A stretch of 64,000 nucleotides of DNA. Source: Candidatus Fimivivens faecavium (lineage in GTDB: Bacteria > Bacillota > Clostridia > Oscillospirales > Ruminococcaceae). Shown piece by piece: positions 26,320-35,421 of the stretch. Below the pieces are notes generated by a model. That model worked only from the letters and a program-made list of their open reading frames with translations. It did no database searches and was not told the DNA's origin. How positions within the stretch are numbered: the stretch's first letter is position 1; each line of letters begins with the position of its first letter. Location: assembly GCA_018716105.1 (NCBI GenBank), contig DVKH01000031.1, forward strand, positions 35,988 through 99,987, written 5' to 3'. Position numbers and translations under genes: made by a program.

Positions 26320-27129
26320 ATGAATTGTAGTATGCGAACATGTTTTTGCTGTCCGGGGCCGCAGGGTCCAGCAGGACCGCAGGGGCCGATGGGGCCGGCA
26401 GGGCCGCAGGGTCCAGCAGGACCGCAGGGGCCGATAGGGCCGATGGGGCCTACAGGGCCGCAGGGCTTGGCGGGGGCGACGGGGGCGACGGGGCCGGCTG
26501 GGCCGCAGGGCTTGGCGGGGCCGACGGGGCCGGCTGGACCGCAGGGCTTGGCGGGGGCGACGGGGGCGACGGGGCCGGCTGGGCCGCAGGGCTTGGCGGG
26601 GGCGACGGGGCCAACAGGGCCGGCAGGACCGCAGGGCTTGGCGGGGGCGACCGGGGCGACGGGGGCGACGGGGCCCACAGGAGCGGGGGTTGCGCCGTCC
26701 TATTTTGACGCGGCTGCGAACGGGGGCGCGCAGGATGTCCCGCCCGGGGGCGAGGTCACGTTCCAGACCGCTTATCAGTCCGGGGACTTCGTATTTTCGC
26801 CGAACACATCCACCATTACGGTGAACACAGCCGGGGTTTACCGGGTTGACTATGCGCTGACCCTTCGGCCTGAGGATGGAACGGTCAACGCCGCGTATGC
26901 GGTGGCGATCAACGGGCTGGAAAATCCGCTTTCGTTTGCGGGGGTGCGGATTACCGGCCTGAGCGACGCCGAGCGGATTGAGCTGACCGGGGCCTTCCTC
27001 ACGCCGATCCCGGCGGGGGCTGCGGTCGCGCTGCGGAGCAAGGGCTCGACCATAAACCATCTGGCGGGCGCCGGCGTCAACAATCAGGCGGTCAACCGGT
27101 CGGCGATTATACTCCAAAGAATCGCCTGA
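26320..27129 (+). CDS. Collagen-like repeat surface protein (exosporium/BclA-like)
   Basis: A 269-residue protein in three parts. A Cys-rich N-terminus ([11 protein letters not shown]) is followed by 36 uninterrupted Gly-X-Y triplets (about residues 13-122, mostly GPQ, GPA, GAT and GLA), then a globular domain of about 145 residues resembling the BclA/C1q-TNF-like C-terminal domains. No signal peptide is visible, which fits spore-surface delivery rather than secretion. The ATG at 26320 follows AGGAGGC. The triplet region is encoded by near-identical GC-rich DNA repeats. Confidence 0.9.
   Translation: MNCSMRTCFCCPGPQGPAGPQGPMGPAGPQGPAGPQGPIGPMGPTGPQGLAGATGATGPAGPQGLAGPTGPAGPQGLAGATGATGPAGPQGLAGATGPTGPAGPQGLAGATGATGATGPTGAGVAPSYFDAAANGGAQDVPPGGEVTFQTAYQSGDFVFSPNTSTITVNTAGVYRVDYALTLRPEDGTVNAAYAVAINGLENPLSFAGVRITGLSDAERIELTGAFLTPIPAGAAVALRSKGSTINHLAGAGVNNQAVNRSAIILQRIA
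26359..26690 (+). repeat. DNA repeat array encoding the Gly-X-Y triplets
   Basis: Recurrent units such as GGGCCGCAGGGCTTGGCGGG and GGGGGCGACGGGGGCGACGG occur four to five times each, in phase. Units are multiples of 9 bases, so slippage would change repeat number without a frameshift. Confidence 0.85.
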
Positions 27130-27238
27130 AAATGGGGCGGAGGGCCGCGCCGCGGCGCTTGGCCCGTTCCGCCCAAAGAACCGGACGGGAGGCCCGGCCG
27201 CGGAAAGGAAAAGGATGCGTAAAATGTTTGGAAGCGTC

Positions 27239-27267
27239 TGGACAATCGCTCCTGGATGTGGTATGAT
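27239..27267 (+). promoter_or_regulatory. Promoter of the pyr operon
   Basis: TGGACA (27239-27244), 17 bp, TATGAT (27262-27267). The predicted start near 27274 precedes the PyrR-type leader. Confidence 0.6.
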
Positions 27268-27289
27268 GCAAACCAGCAAAGCCTTTAAG

Positions 27290-27417
27290 TTGGTCCCGTG
27301 AGGCCGGCAAGGCGGCGGTTTTCATTCTAGAACAGACTGGAGGGCCCGGCAAAGGGGGCCTTCCGCTTTGCGAAAGCAGAAACCGGCCCGTCCGCCTTCT
27401 CGCGGACGGGCTTTTTT
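27290..27417 (+). promoter_or_regulatory. PyrR-binding attenuator leader
   Basis: The segment GGTCCCGTGAGGCCGGCAAGG (27293-27312 region) has the conserved features of the PyrR-bound anti-antiterminator loop known from pyr operons. It is followed by a terminator: GCCCGTCCGC (27386-27395) with GCGGACGGGC (27402-27411) and six T. Its place before pyrR makes autogenous, UMP-dependent attenuation the clear reading. Confidence 0.8.
27386..27417 (+). terminator. Attenuator terminator in the pyr leader
   Basis: A perfect 10-bp stem, a 6-base loop and TTTTTT. It lies 32 bases before the pyrR ATG. Confidence 0.9.
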
Positions 27418-27448
27418 GCAGGATGCAAACCGGAGGGGGAAATTGCAG

Positions 27449-28009
27449 ATGGCCGCAGAAAACAGGGACACGCCCGCCGTCATCCTCGACGAAAAGGCGA
27501 TGGAGCGCACCATTGTGCGTATTTCCTTCGAGGTAGTGGAACGGAACCGCGGTGCGGAAAACCTCTGCGTCGTGGGGATTATGGGCGGCGGAACCGAGAT
27601 CGCCGGGAGGATCGCCGCAAAGATCGGGCAGATCGAGGGACGGGAGATCGAGGTCGGCTCCCTCGACATCACGCCGCATCGGGACGACGGGGGGAGAACG
27701 ATCGGCGGGGACCGTTCCTCGATCCCGTTTGACATCAGCGACAAGCGGGTGGTTCTGGTGGACGACGTCCTCTACACCGGGCGGACGGTCCGGGCGGCGA
27801 TCGACGCGATCATGTCGCGCGGGCGGCCGAAGAACATCCAGCTTGCGATTTTGATCGACCGGGGACACCGGGAGCTGCCGATCCGGTCGGATTTTGTCGG
27901 GAAAAACGTCCCGACCGCGGCGGAGGAAAAGATTGTGGTTCATACGAAGGGCCGGCACGGGGCGGACGAGGTCCTGCTCTACCGGCGCGGATCGAAGGCG
28001 GAGGGGTAA
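27449..28009 (+). CDS. pyrR: Bifunctional pyr operon regulator / uracil phosphoribosyltransferase PyrR
   Basis: A 186-residue RNA-binding attenuation protein of the type I phosphoribosyltransferase fold. The PRPP-binding loop VVLVDDVLYTGRTVRAAID is intact; residues such as DITPHRDD fit PyrR. It binds pyr leader RNA when UMP is high and promotes termination. The ATG at 27449 follows GGAGGGGG at about 9 bases; TTG 27443 is possible. The attenuator directly upstream confirms the assignment. Confidence 0.95.
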   Translation: MAAENRDTPAVILDEKAMERTIVRISFEVVERNRGAENLCVVGIMGGGTEIAGRIAAKIGQIEGREIEVGSLDITPHRDDGGRTIGGDRSSIPFDISDKRVVLVDDVLYTGRTVRAAIDAIMSRGRPKNIQLAILIDRGHRELPIRSDFVGKNVPTAAEEKIVVHTKGRHGADEVLLYRRGSKAEG

Positions 28010-28016
28010 CAGCAAA

Positions 28017-28949
28017 ATGGCGATGGACAGACTGATTCAAAATATTATAGAAAAACAGAATCCGACGGTGGTCGGCCTCGACCCGAAACTCGACTACATC
28101 CCGAAGCAGATACTGGACGCGGCGTTTGCGAAAGAGGGGGAGACCCTCCGCGGGGCGGCCGAGGCGGTGCTTGCCTACAACAAAGGCATCATCGACGCGG
28201 TCTGCGGCATTGTCCCGGCGGTCAAGCCCCAGTGCGCCTATTACGAGGCGTTCGGCTGGGAGGGGATGCGGGTTCTCGCCGAGACGGTTTCTTATGCGAA
28301 GGGGAAGGGGATGTTCGTCATCCTCGACGGCAAGCGGAACGACATCGGCTCCACCATGGAGGCCTACGCCGGCGCGCATCTGGGCATTGTGAAGGTTGGG
28401 GCGAACGAATATGAACCGTTCGGCGGGGACGCGCTTACGGTAAACGGCTATCTTGGGACCGACGGAATTGGGCCGCTGCTCGGTGTGTGCGCCGCGCGGG
28501 ACCGGGGGGTTTTCGTGCTGGTCAAGACCTCGAACCCATCCTCCGGCGAACTCCAGGACCGGAAGCTTGAAGGCGGCGAAACGGTCTATGAGGCGATGGC
28601 CGCGAAATGCGAGGAATGGGGCGCGGGGAGCGTCGGCGCGTTCGGTTATTCTGCCGTCGGGGCGGTGGTCGGCGCGACCTGGCCGAAGGAACTGGCGGCG
28701 CTGCGCAGGCTCATGCCGCACACGATGATTCTGGTCCCCGGCTACGGGGCGCAGGGCGGCGGGGCGAGCGACGCCGCCGGCGCGTTCGACGAAAAAGGGC
28801 TTGGGGCGGTCGTTAACTCCTCACGCGCGGTGCTGACCGCCTGGAAGAAGAAGGGCGACGACGGAAACCGGTTTGCCGAGTGCGCGGCGGAGGAGGCAAT
28901 ACGGATGCGGGAAGACCTGAAAACCGTTTTGCCGGCAAGAATTGGATGA
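28017..28949 (+). CDS. pyrF: Orotidine 5'-phosphate decarboxylase (type 2)
   Basis: A 310-residue enzyme making UMP from OMP. The catalytic DGKRNDIGST block (Asp-Lys-Asp network) is present, as is the phosphate-binding GYGAQGG region near the C-terminus. Length and sequence match the longer PyrF subgroup, not the 230-residue form. The ATG at 28017 lies 10 bases after GGAGGGG. It starts 7 bases after pyrR. Confidence 0.95.
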   Translation: MAMDRLIQNIIEKQNPTVVGLDPKLDYIPKQILDAAFAKEGETLRGAAEAVLAYNKGIIDAVCGIVPAVKPQCAYYEAFGWEGMRVLAETVSYAKGKGMFVILDGKRNDIGSTMEAYAGAHLGIVKVGANEYEPFGGDALTVNGYLGTDGIGPLLGVCAARDRGVFVLVKTSNPSSGELQDRKLEGGETVYEAMAAKCEEWGAGSVGAFGYSAVGAVVGATWPKELAALRRLMPHTMILVPGYGAQGGGASDAAGAFDEKGLGAVVNSSRAVLTAWKKKGDDGNRFAECAAEEAIRMREDLKTVLPARIG

Positions 28950-29012
28950 GAATAAAAACGTTTAAAGCCTGCAAACCGCTGTCCATGAGGCGAGAGAAAG
29001 GGGTAATTTGAA

Positions 29013-32000
29013 ATGCCGCTGAGAAGCGATATTCGAAAAGTGCTGGTGATCGGCTCGGGCCCGATTGTGATCGGTCAGGCTGCGGAGTTCGACTATGCGG
29101 GAACACAGGCCTGCCGCGCGCTCAAGGCCGAGGGCCTTGAGGTTGTGCTGATCAATTCCAACCCGGCGACAATCATGACCGACAAGGCGATGGCGGACCG
29201 GATCTATATCGAGCCGCTCAACCTCGAGACGGTGCGGCGGGTGATCGAGATCGAGCGGCCGGACAGCGTCCTCTCGACCCTCGGCGGGCAGACCGGGCTG
29301 ACCCTTTCGATGCAGTTGGCGAAGGACGGGTTCCTCGAAAAGATGGGGGTAAAGCTCCTCGGCGCGAAGCCTGAAACCATCGATAAAGCCGAGGACCGGC
29401 AGATTTTTAAGGACACCATGCTCGGGATCGGCGAGCCCTGTATCCCGTCGAAGGTGGTGACCGATCTCGACGACGCGCTCGCCTTTGCCGAAGAGATCGC
29501 CTATCCGGTGATCGTCCGCCCGGCTTTTACGCTCGGCGGGACCGGCGGCGGCATCGCGAACGACGAGGCGCAGCTTCGGGAGATCGGCGGGAACGGCCTT
29601 CGGCTGTCGCCGATCCACCAGATCCTCGTGGAGAAGTGCATTTCGGGCTGGAAGGAGATCGAGTTCGAGGTCATCCGCGACTCAAAGGGGAACAAGATCA
29701 CCGTCTGCTCGATGGAAAACCTCGACCCGGTCGGCGTCCACACCGGCGACTCGATCGTCGTCGCGCCGGCAGTCACCCTTTCGGACAAGGAATACCAGAT
29801 GCTCCGGACCGCGGCGCTGAACATTGTGGAATCCCTCGGGGTCGAGGGCGGCTGCAACGTGCAGTTCGCGCTCCATCCGGAGTCGTTTGAATACGCGGTC
29901 ATCGAGGTCAACCCCCGTGTGTCGCGCTCCTCCGCGCTCGCCTCGAAGGCGACCGGCTATCCGATCGCGAAGGTCGCGACCAGGATCGCGATCGGATATA
30001 CGCTCGATGAGATCCTCAACGCCGTGACCGGAAAAACCTTCGCCTGCTTCGAGCCGACCATCGACTATATCGTGGTCAAGTTCCCGCGCTGGCCGTTTGA
30101 CAAGTTTGTCTACGGGAAGCGGACGCTCGGCACCCAGATGAAGGCGACCGGCGAGGTGATGAGCATTGGCGTGAGCTTTGAAGAGGCGCTGATGAAGGCC
30201 TGTCAGTCGGTGGAACTCGGGATCGACTCGATGAATATGCCGAAGGTCCAGCAGATGAGCGACGAAGAGCTGTTCGCGCATGTCGCCGTCTGCGACGACA
30301 TCCGGCTGTTCGTGGTGTACGAGGCCCTTAAACGCGGGATGAGCGTCGAGAAAATCCATGAGATCACCATGATCGACGAGTGGTTCCTCGCAAAGCTCCT
30401 GCATCTGATCGCACTCGAGCGGGAGATCGCGGCGGGGCCGCTTACGGAGGAGCTCTATATAAAGGCGAAGAAGAAGGGCTTCCTCGACAAGACCATCGAG
30501 GCGCTTTCCGGACAGCCGGCCGGGGACTTCGCGCGGCCGGCGGTCTATAAGATGGTGGACACCTGCGCGGCCGAGTTCCCGGCCGAGACGCCGTATTTCT
30601 ATTCCACCTACGACGAGGAGAACGAGGCGGCCGAGTTCCTGGAGCATCATCCAACTGACAAGAAAAAGGTGATTGTCTTCGGCTCCGGCCCGATCCGGAT
30701 CGGGCAGGGGATCGAGTTCGACTACTGCTCGGTGCACTGCGTCTGGGCGCTCAAGGAGGCGGGCTGTGAGGCGATCATCCTCAACAACAACCCCGAGACC
30801 GTTTCGACCGACTTCGACACCTCCGACCGGCTCTATTTCGACCCGTTGACCCCGGAAAGCGTCGACAGCCTGCTCGCGGTGGAGAAGCCGTGGGGAGTCG
30901 TCGTACAGTTTGGCGGGCAGACGGCGATCAAGCTGACCAAGCATCTCCACAAGCGCGGCGTCAACATCCTCGGCACGCCGGCCGATTCGATCGACGCGGC
31001 GGAGGACCGGGAGCGTTTCGACGAGGTTCTCCAGAAGTGCGGCATCCCGCGCCCTGCGGGACACACCGTCATGAACGCCGAAGAGGCGGTGAAGGCGGCC
31101 AACGGCCTGGGGTATCCGGTCCTGCTCCGGCCTTCCTATGTGCTCGGCGGGCAGAACATGGTCATCGCGCATTCCGACGCGCAGGTGGTCGAATACATGG
31201 GGATCATCACGGCGAACAGCCCGCTGGAAAACCCGGTGCTGATCGACAAATACATGATGGGGATCGAGGTCGAGGTCGACGCGATCTGCGACGGCGAGGA
31301 TTATCTGATTCCCGGCATCATGGAACATATTGAGCGCGCGGGCATCCACTCGGGCGACTCGATTTCGGTTTACCCGGCGCAGACCCTTTCACAGAAGGTC
31401 CGCGAGACCATCATCCGGTATACCGGGCTCCTCGCGAAGGAACTCAAGGTGGTGGGGTTGGTCAACATCCAGTATGTCGTCTATCACGGCGAAGTCTATG
31501 TGATCGAGGTCAATCCCCGGTCCTCGCGGACGGTGCCGTATATCAGCAAGGTGACCGGCGTGCCGATGGTGGACCTTGCGACTAAGATCATGCTCGGGGA
31601 AAGGCTCCGGGATCTCGGCTACGGGACCGGGCTTTACCCGCAGGCGGACTATGTCGCGGTCAAGGTGCCGGTGTTCAGCTTTGAAAAGCTCCACGACGTT
31701 GACATTCAGCTCGGGCCGGAGATGAAGTCGACCGGGGAGGTGCTTGGGATCGCGAAGACCTTTGATGAAGCGCTGATCAAGGGCCTGGTCGCGGCGGGCT
31801 ACCGGCTCAAGGACCGGGGCGGGGTTCTGCTGACCGTGCGCGACAACGACAAGCAGGAGATTATCTCGATCGCCGACAGGTTCGCGCGGCTCGGGTTCGA
31901 CCTCTATGCGACGGCGGGGACCGCCAACACCCTCAATCAGAACATGATCGCGACCAGCGCGGTCCGGAAGATGGCGGAGGCCTCGCCGAACATCATCGAC

Positions 32001-32210
32001 CTGCTCGATTCCGGGAAGATCAGCTATGTGATCTCGACCAGCTCCCAGGGGGTGGACCCGGCGCGGGATTCGGTTAAGATGCGCCGCAGGTGCGTCGAGC
32101 ACTCGATCGCGTGCCTGACCGCGCTCGACACGGCGAGCGCGCTCGCGGACTGCCTCGAGTCTGGCAAGACGATGCAGGATGTCGAGCTGGTTAGCATCAC
32201 CGATATTTAG
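29013..32210 (+). CDS. carB: Carbamoyl-phosphate synthase large subunit
   Basis: A 1065-residue enzyme with two homologous ATP-grasp halves (first starting VLVIGSGPIVIGQAAEFDYAG, second VIVFGSGPIRIGQGIEFDY), an oligomerisation domain between them and a C-terminal MGS-like allosteric domain (about 935-1065). It makes carbamoyl phosphate from ammonia, bicarbonate and 2 ATP. The ATG at 29013 has AAAGGGG upstream. The small glutaminase subunit CarA is not adjacent on either side in this window, unlike in most pyr operons. Confidence 0.97.
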   Translation: MPLRSDIRKVLVIGSGPIVIGQAAEFDYAGTQACRALKAEGLEVVLINSNPATIMTDKAMADRIYIEPLNLETVRRVIEIERPDSVLSTLGGQTGLTLSMQLAKDGFLEKMGVKLLGAKPETIDKAEDRQIFKDTMLGIGEPCIPSKVVTDLDDALAFAEEIAYPVIVRPAFTLGGTGGGIANDEAQLREIGGNGLRLSPIHQILVEKCISGWKEIEFEVIRDSKGNKITVCSMENLDPVGVHTGDSIVVAPAVTLSDKEYQMLRTAALNIVESLGVEGGCNVQFALHPESFEYAVIEVNPRVSRSSALASKATGYPIAKVATRIAIGYTLDEILNAVTGKTFACFEPTIDYIVVKFPRWPFDKFVYGKRTLGTQMKATGEVMSIGVSFEEALMKACQSVELGIDSMNMPKVQQMSDEELFAHVAVCDDIRLFVVYEALKRGMSVEKIHEITMIDEWFLAKLLHLIALEREIAAGPLTEELYIKAKKKGFLDKTIEALSGQPAGDFARPAVYKMVDTCAAEFPAETPYFYSTYDEENEAAEFLEHHPTDKKKVIVFGSGPIRIGQGIEFDYCSVHCVWALKEAGCEAIILNNNPETVSTDFDTSDRLYFDPLTPESVDSLLAVEKPWGVVVQFGGQTAIKLTKHLHKRGVNILGTPADSIDAAEDRERFDEVLQKCGIPRPAGHTVMNAEEAVKAANGLGYPVLLRPSYVLGGQNMVIAHSDAQVVEYMGIITANSPLENPVLIDKYMMGIEVEVDAICDGEDYLIPGIMEHIERAGIHSGDSISVYPAQTLSQKVRETIIRYTGLLAKELKVVGLVNIQYVVYHGEVYVIEVNPRSSRTVPYISKVTGVPMVDLATKIMLGERLRDLGYGTGLYPQADYVAVKVPVFSFEKLHDVDIQLGPEMKSTGEVLGIAKTFDEALIKGLVAAGYRLKDRGGVLLTVRDNDKQEIISIADRFARLGFDLYATAGTANTLNQNMIATSAVRKMAEASPNIIDLLDSGKISYVISTSSQGVDPARDSVKMRRRCVEHSIACLTALDTASALADCLESGKTMQDVELVSITDI

Positions 32211-32293
32211 AGAATGTTCATCTTCCGCCCGCAATAAAACGACGGATTGATCGCACAAGGTATTATAGAATGATCGAAATAGGGGTGGCATGG

Positions 32294-33574
32294 ATGAAAT
32301 CCGGGGTTTTCTGTTTGGCTGCCGCGCTGCTGATGGCGGGTTGCGCGAACGCGGCGGCGTTGGCGGGGCCGGTTGGCACGGCGGCGCAGACGCTTTCCAC
32401 AGAGTCGGCGGGCGAGGCCGTCAGCTCCGCTTCAGCGCCTGGAACGCCCGGCCAGGCCGGCACGCCGGAAAGCAGCGGGCCGGCGGAAGAGAGCGAATCC
32501 TTGGTCCCGGAGCGGGATCGGACCCCGGTGGTGGAGCCGCGCTATCCCGGCCGCCCCGATAACCCCGACACCGCCCCGAAGACGGCGGAAATCCTCAAAG
32601 CGCGGTATATCGCCCTCGGCTATGCCGGCGGGGACGCGGCGGCGCTGATTGAGGAAAAGGGATTTGAGTCGTTTCAAAAAATGGGCGACACCTCGGACGA
32701 GGCGCTCCGGGCGGTGATGGACGAATACCTGGCCGGGAAAAAGCGGGAGGACGAGGCGCTCCATGCGCTGACCGAGCTGTGGCACTTCGACGCATGGCAG
32801 CTGCGGATTCTGACCAACGCCGGCTATTCTGCGACGCAGGCGATGGCGCTTGGGAACGAAACGCTTCAGGAGCTGTTTGCTCCCGGAGCGGTGATTCCGG
32901 GGGACGGCGGGTTTGAGCCGGATCTCGAACAGCACAAAGAGCTGATGGCAAAGGGCATCACCGACAGCGGGAGCATGGTCCTTGCGCGGCTTGGCTATTC
33001 GTACGAGGAGATGCTGGAGCTGTCCGACGATCAGATCCGGTTTCTGCTCCCGAATACGGAACTGGTGCAGAAGCTGATCAAACGGGGATATCCTTACGAC
33101 ATGGTCCGGAATGAGGCTTTTGTGATCGAGGCAGGGTATTCGGGATACCGGGAACTGCTCGATCAGGCCTACCGGGTTCCAGAGGGGTACCGCGAGACGC
33201 CGGGCAATGTCCAGACGCTGATCCCGGCGAGCTATACCGCAAAGCTGGAACGGGCGGTTTATCCGGCGGATACGACCGAAGTCGTCCTCCTAATTTCACA
33301 TGATGGGCCAGACGGCGCGAGCATGCTCGGCTGTCCGAATTCTTACCGGCTTGAGAAATGGGATGAACTCAATGGGATCTGGGTTCAGCTCAATCATGAG
33401 CAGCGGTTCCCGGAAGCGGGCGGGCCGTTCCTCGAGGTCGGCGGCTCTTTCCAGGAACGGCTGAAGGTGAGCCTCCCCGCGGACAACCCGCAGGGCGTTT
33501 ACCGGATCGCCGGCTATTTCAGCCGGGCGGTTGCAATCGGCGAGGAAAGAAGCTTTCTGTTCAAAGTGGAATGA
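32294..33574 (+). CDS. Lipoprotein with Gly-Tyr helical repeats and C-terminal Ig-like domain
   Basis: A 426-residue predicted lipoprotein: signal peptide with lipobox LLMAGC, then a Ser/Pro/Gly/Glu-rich linker (about 20-75). Helical segments repeat an LxxxGY pattern (YIALGYAGGDAAAL, LTNAGYSATQAMAL, ARLGYSYEEMLEL, KRGYPYDMV, EAGYSGYREL). The C-terminal 90 residues resemble a bacterial Ig-like domain (SYRLEKWDELNGIWVQL). Surface exposure is likely; function unknown. The ATG at 32294 has AGGGGTGG upstream. Confidence 0.8.
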   Translation: MKSGVFCLAAALLMAGCANAAALAGPVGTAAQTLSTESAGEAVSSASAPGTPGQAGTPESSGPAEESESLVPERDRTPVVEPRYPGRPDNPDTAPKTAEILKARYIALGYAGGDAAALIEEKGFESFQKMGDTSDEALRAVMDEYLAGKKREDEALHALTELWHFDAWQLRILTNAGYSATQAMALGNETLQELFAPGAVIPGDGGFEPDLEQHKELMAKGITDSGSMVLARLGYSYEEMLELSDDQIRFLLPNTELVQKLIKRGYPYDMVRNEAFVIEAGYSGYRELLDQAYRVPEGYRETPGNVQTLIPASYTAKLERAVYPADTTEVVLLISHDGPDGASMLGCPNSYRLEKWDELNGIWVQLNHEQRFPEAGGPFLEVGGSFQERLKVSLPADNPQGVYRIAGYFSRAVAIGEERSFLFKVE

Positions 33575-33581
33575 AATGGGA

Positions 33582-33622
33582 AGCCGCCCCGCGGCCGGAT
33601 GGCCGTGGGGCGGCTGAATTTT
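33582..33622. terminator. Bidirectional terminator between the two lipoprotein genes
   Basis: A 15-bp stem (33582-33596 with 33601-33615, one wobble) and a GAATTTT tail on the plus strand. It lies between two convergent genes. Confidence 0.75.
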
Positions 33623-35237
33623 AATAGGAAACACGTTTGATTTTAACGGGAGGTTCTTCTCCTACAATAAAATAAAGATCGCCGGTTTGTTTCTCGAGGT
33701 CGGCATTAGCAAGATAGCTGACGGAATCAGCCGTTACGGACAGCATCAGGGGGAAATCGGAATGGTTCATTTTTATGAGATCGACGTTGTTTTCCGATTC
33801 TTTGATCGAATAGACGGAATAGACACGATCGCCGTCAGGGTCTGCTGACGCAAAAATTGTTTTGGTTTTATCCTGGAAAACGATGAATAACGCATCCAGG
33901 TTTGCCGCCAAAGATTCCGGCTTTTTATCCTTGCAATTTATTTTCCAGAGCTGACCGTCAAGGTCGAGATAATAGACGTTTTCAAAATCTGCATCCGAGC
34001 AAAAGCTTTTTACATTTTGGGCCAGGCGGGTTGGCGAAAGCTCCTTCGAAGCGGCGTCCACAAGATAAAGCGTTTGGCTTTCTCCCCACAGCAGAAGTTT
34101 CTTCCCATCAAGAGAAAGCGACAGGCTGTAGAACGGTTCGGGAGAACGGATCTCTTCCATCTCCGCGTTTTCATTGAGATAACAGACAACTCTCTCATTA
34201 TTTGATGCGGCAGTGAAAAAAAGGCCGGCCATGCCGCCGTTCAGGTCGCGATCATAGACAGTAAAATTGTAATCGAAGAGCCGCAGCCCGTAGGAAACGT
34301 AATTGGTTAGGACATTTGGCGCTATGATGAAATAATTGTTGTTTGGATATTTCTGTACGATTTCGCCGCCGCGGCAGTAGATCATGTTGTCGCCCGCGGT
34401 GAGGAACAGTTCCTCGTGATCGGCGGAAGCCTGGATGAGCGTCGTGGCTGTGGGTTCGACTGCCTCGCAGAGGGTGGCGAGGCCATCGCCGGACAGGGCG
34501 CAGAGAGAAGAGGCGGTTGCGTTCCTATCCTCTGTTTTCAGGCAGTAGACCGTTTTGCCGCCATTGGTCAGAAATAGCGGAAAAAGGCCTTTGTTCAGGA
34601 TCCGCGGTTCTTTTCCAATTGTTCTGATTGCACCGGACGGGAAGGAATCGCTTTTCCCTTCAAGATAGCCAACGGTTTTGCCGTCAGGTGAAATTGAAAG
34701 AAGCGAAACAAAATAAGTATGATCCCACTGATCGTTCTTTGCATTGTAACCAAAGGCGTTTTCGGTGAGTTTGGTTTTTTCCATGCTTTTTAGGTCACAA
34801 TGATAAAGAACGCCGGATTTGCCGTCAAAATCTGAAAGATAGAGGATTGCATTTCCGTTTGTACTGAGTTTGAAATCATATACATTTTCAGCGATCACGC
34901 TTGATCCGCTTTCGCCAGCAAGCTCCAGGGTCCCGCCGGAACCGCCCGGTCCAGCCGCAGACAGAGTGACGATTTTAGAATTGTCAATGCTGTTGGCGAC
35001 ATCCATCAGATCTTTCTTTTGGGAAAGGATCACCCCGTTGGAATCAATCAAGGTATTGCAGCCGCTTTCATCATGGTAGTTTTGGTAAAAGTAAGTTGCT
35101 CGGACGAATTTGGGACCGGTTTTTAAAAGGTCGGGCAGAGATATGGAACAGGCGCCGAGCAAAATGGCCAGGAGAAACGAACACAAGAAAAGCACAAGAC
35201 GAAACGGAAAGAGATGCTTTTTCTTTGAAGACGTCAT
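33621..35237 (-). CDS. Lipoprotein with beta-propeller-like repeats
   Basis: About 538 residues. The signal peptide carries lipobox LLGAC near residue 30. The rest is a string of beta-rich repeats of about 40-45 residues with phrases such as DGKTVGYLEG, LSLDGKKLLLWGE and YYLDLDGQLWKI, suggesting a TolB/WD40-like propeller. Its ligand is unknown. The gene is clearly more AT-rich than its neighbours, hinting at a different origin. The ATG at 35237 is preferred, though the AAAGGA site is about 12 bases away; TTG 35249 abuts that site. Confidence 0.75.
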   Translation of the reverse strand: MTSSKKKHLFPFRLVLFLCSFLLAILLGACSISLPDLLKTGPKFVRATYFYQNYHDESGCNTLIDSNGVILSQKKDLMDVANSIDNSKIVTLSAAGPGGSGGTLELAGESGSSVIAENVYDFKLSTNGNAILYLSDFDGKSGVLYHCDLKSMEKTKLTENAFGYNAKNDQWDHTYFVSLLSISPDGKTVGYLEGKSDSFPSGAIRTIGKEPRILNKGLFPLFLTNGGKTVYCLKTEDRNATASSLCALSGDGLATLCEAVEPTATTLIQASADHEELFLTAGDNMIYCRGGEIVQKYPNNNYFIIAPNVLTNYVSYGLRLFDYNFTVYDRDLNGGMAGLFFTAASNNERVVCYLNENAEMEEIRSPEPFYSLSLSLDGKKLLLWGESQTLYLVDAASKELSPTRLAQNVKSFCSDADFENVYYLDLDGQLWKINCKDKKPESLAANLDALFIVFQDKTKTIFASADPDGDRVYSVYSIKESENNVDLIKMNHSDFPLMLSVTADSVSYLANADLEKQTGDLYFIVGEEPPVKIKRVSY

Positions 35238-35271
35238 GAAGTATTTCAATCCTTTCGAGTTTTATACTTCT

Positions 35272-35300
35272 ATCTTATGTGCAAAATAAACTAAAGTCAA
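35272..35300 (-). promoter_or_regulatory. Promoter of the propeller lipoprotein gene
   Basis: On the minus strand, TTGACT (35300-35295), 17 bp, TAAGAT (35277-35272). Confidence 0.65.
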
Positions 35301-35421
35301 TGAATATAACCGCATAAAATAAGCATTATCACTATAATCTTAGAGTATAGTAAATGATAGGATTAAAAAAAATGACATATATTTGACTTTTGATGGATCA
35401 TTAACAGAAAGCAGGTTATGA

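Noticed and set aside
26242..27279. 345-codon minus-strand frame across the collagen-like gene
   Set aside because: It is the antisense shadow of the Gly-X-Y repeats (Pro/Arg-rich repeats); no ribosome site.
29682..31349. 555-codon minus-strand frame inside carB
   Set aside because: Antisense shadow caused by GC-rich codon use; no motif and carB is complete.
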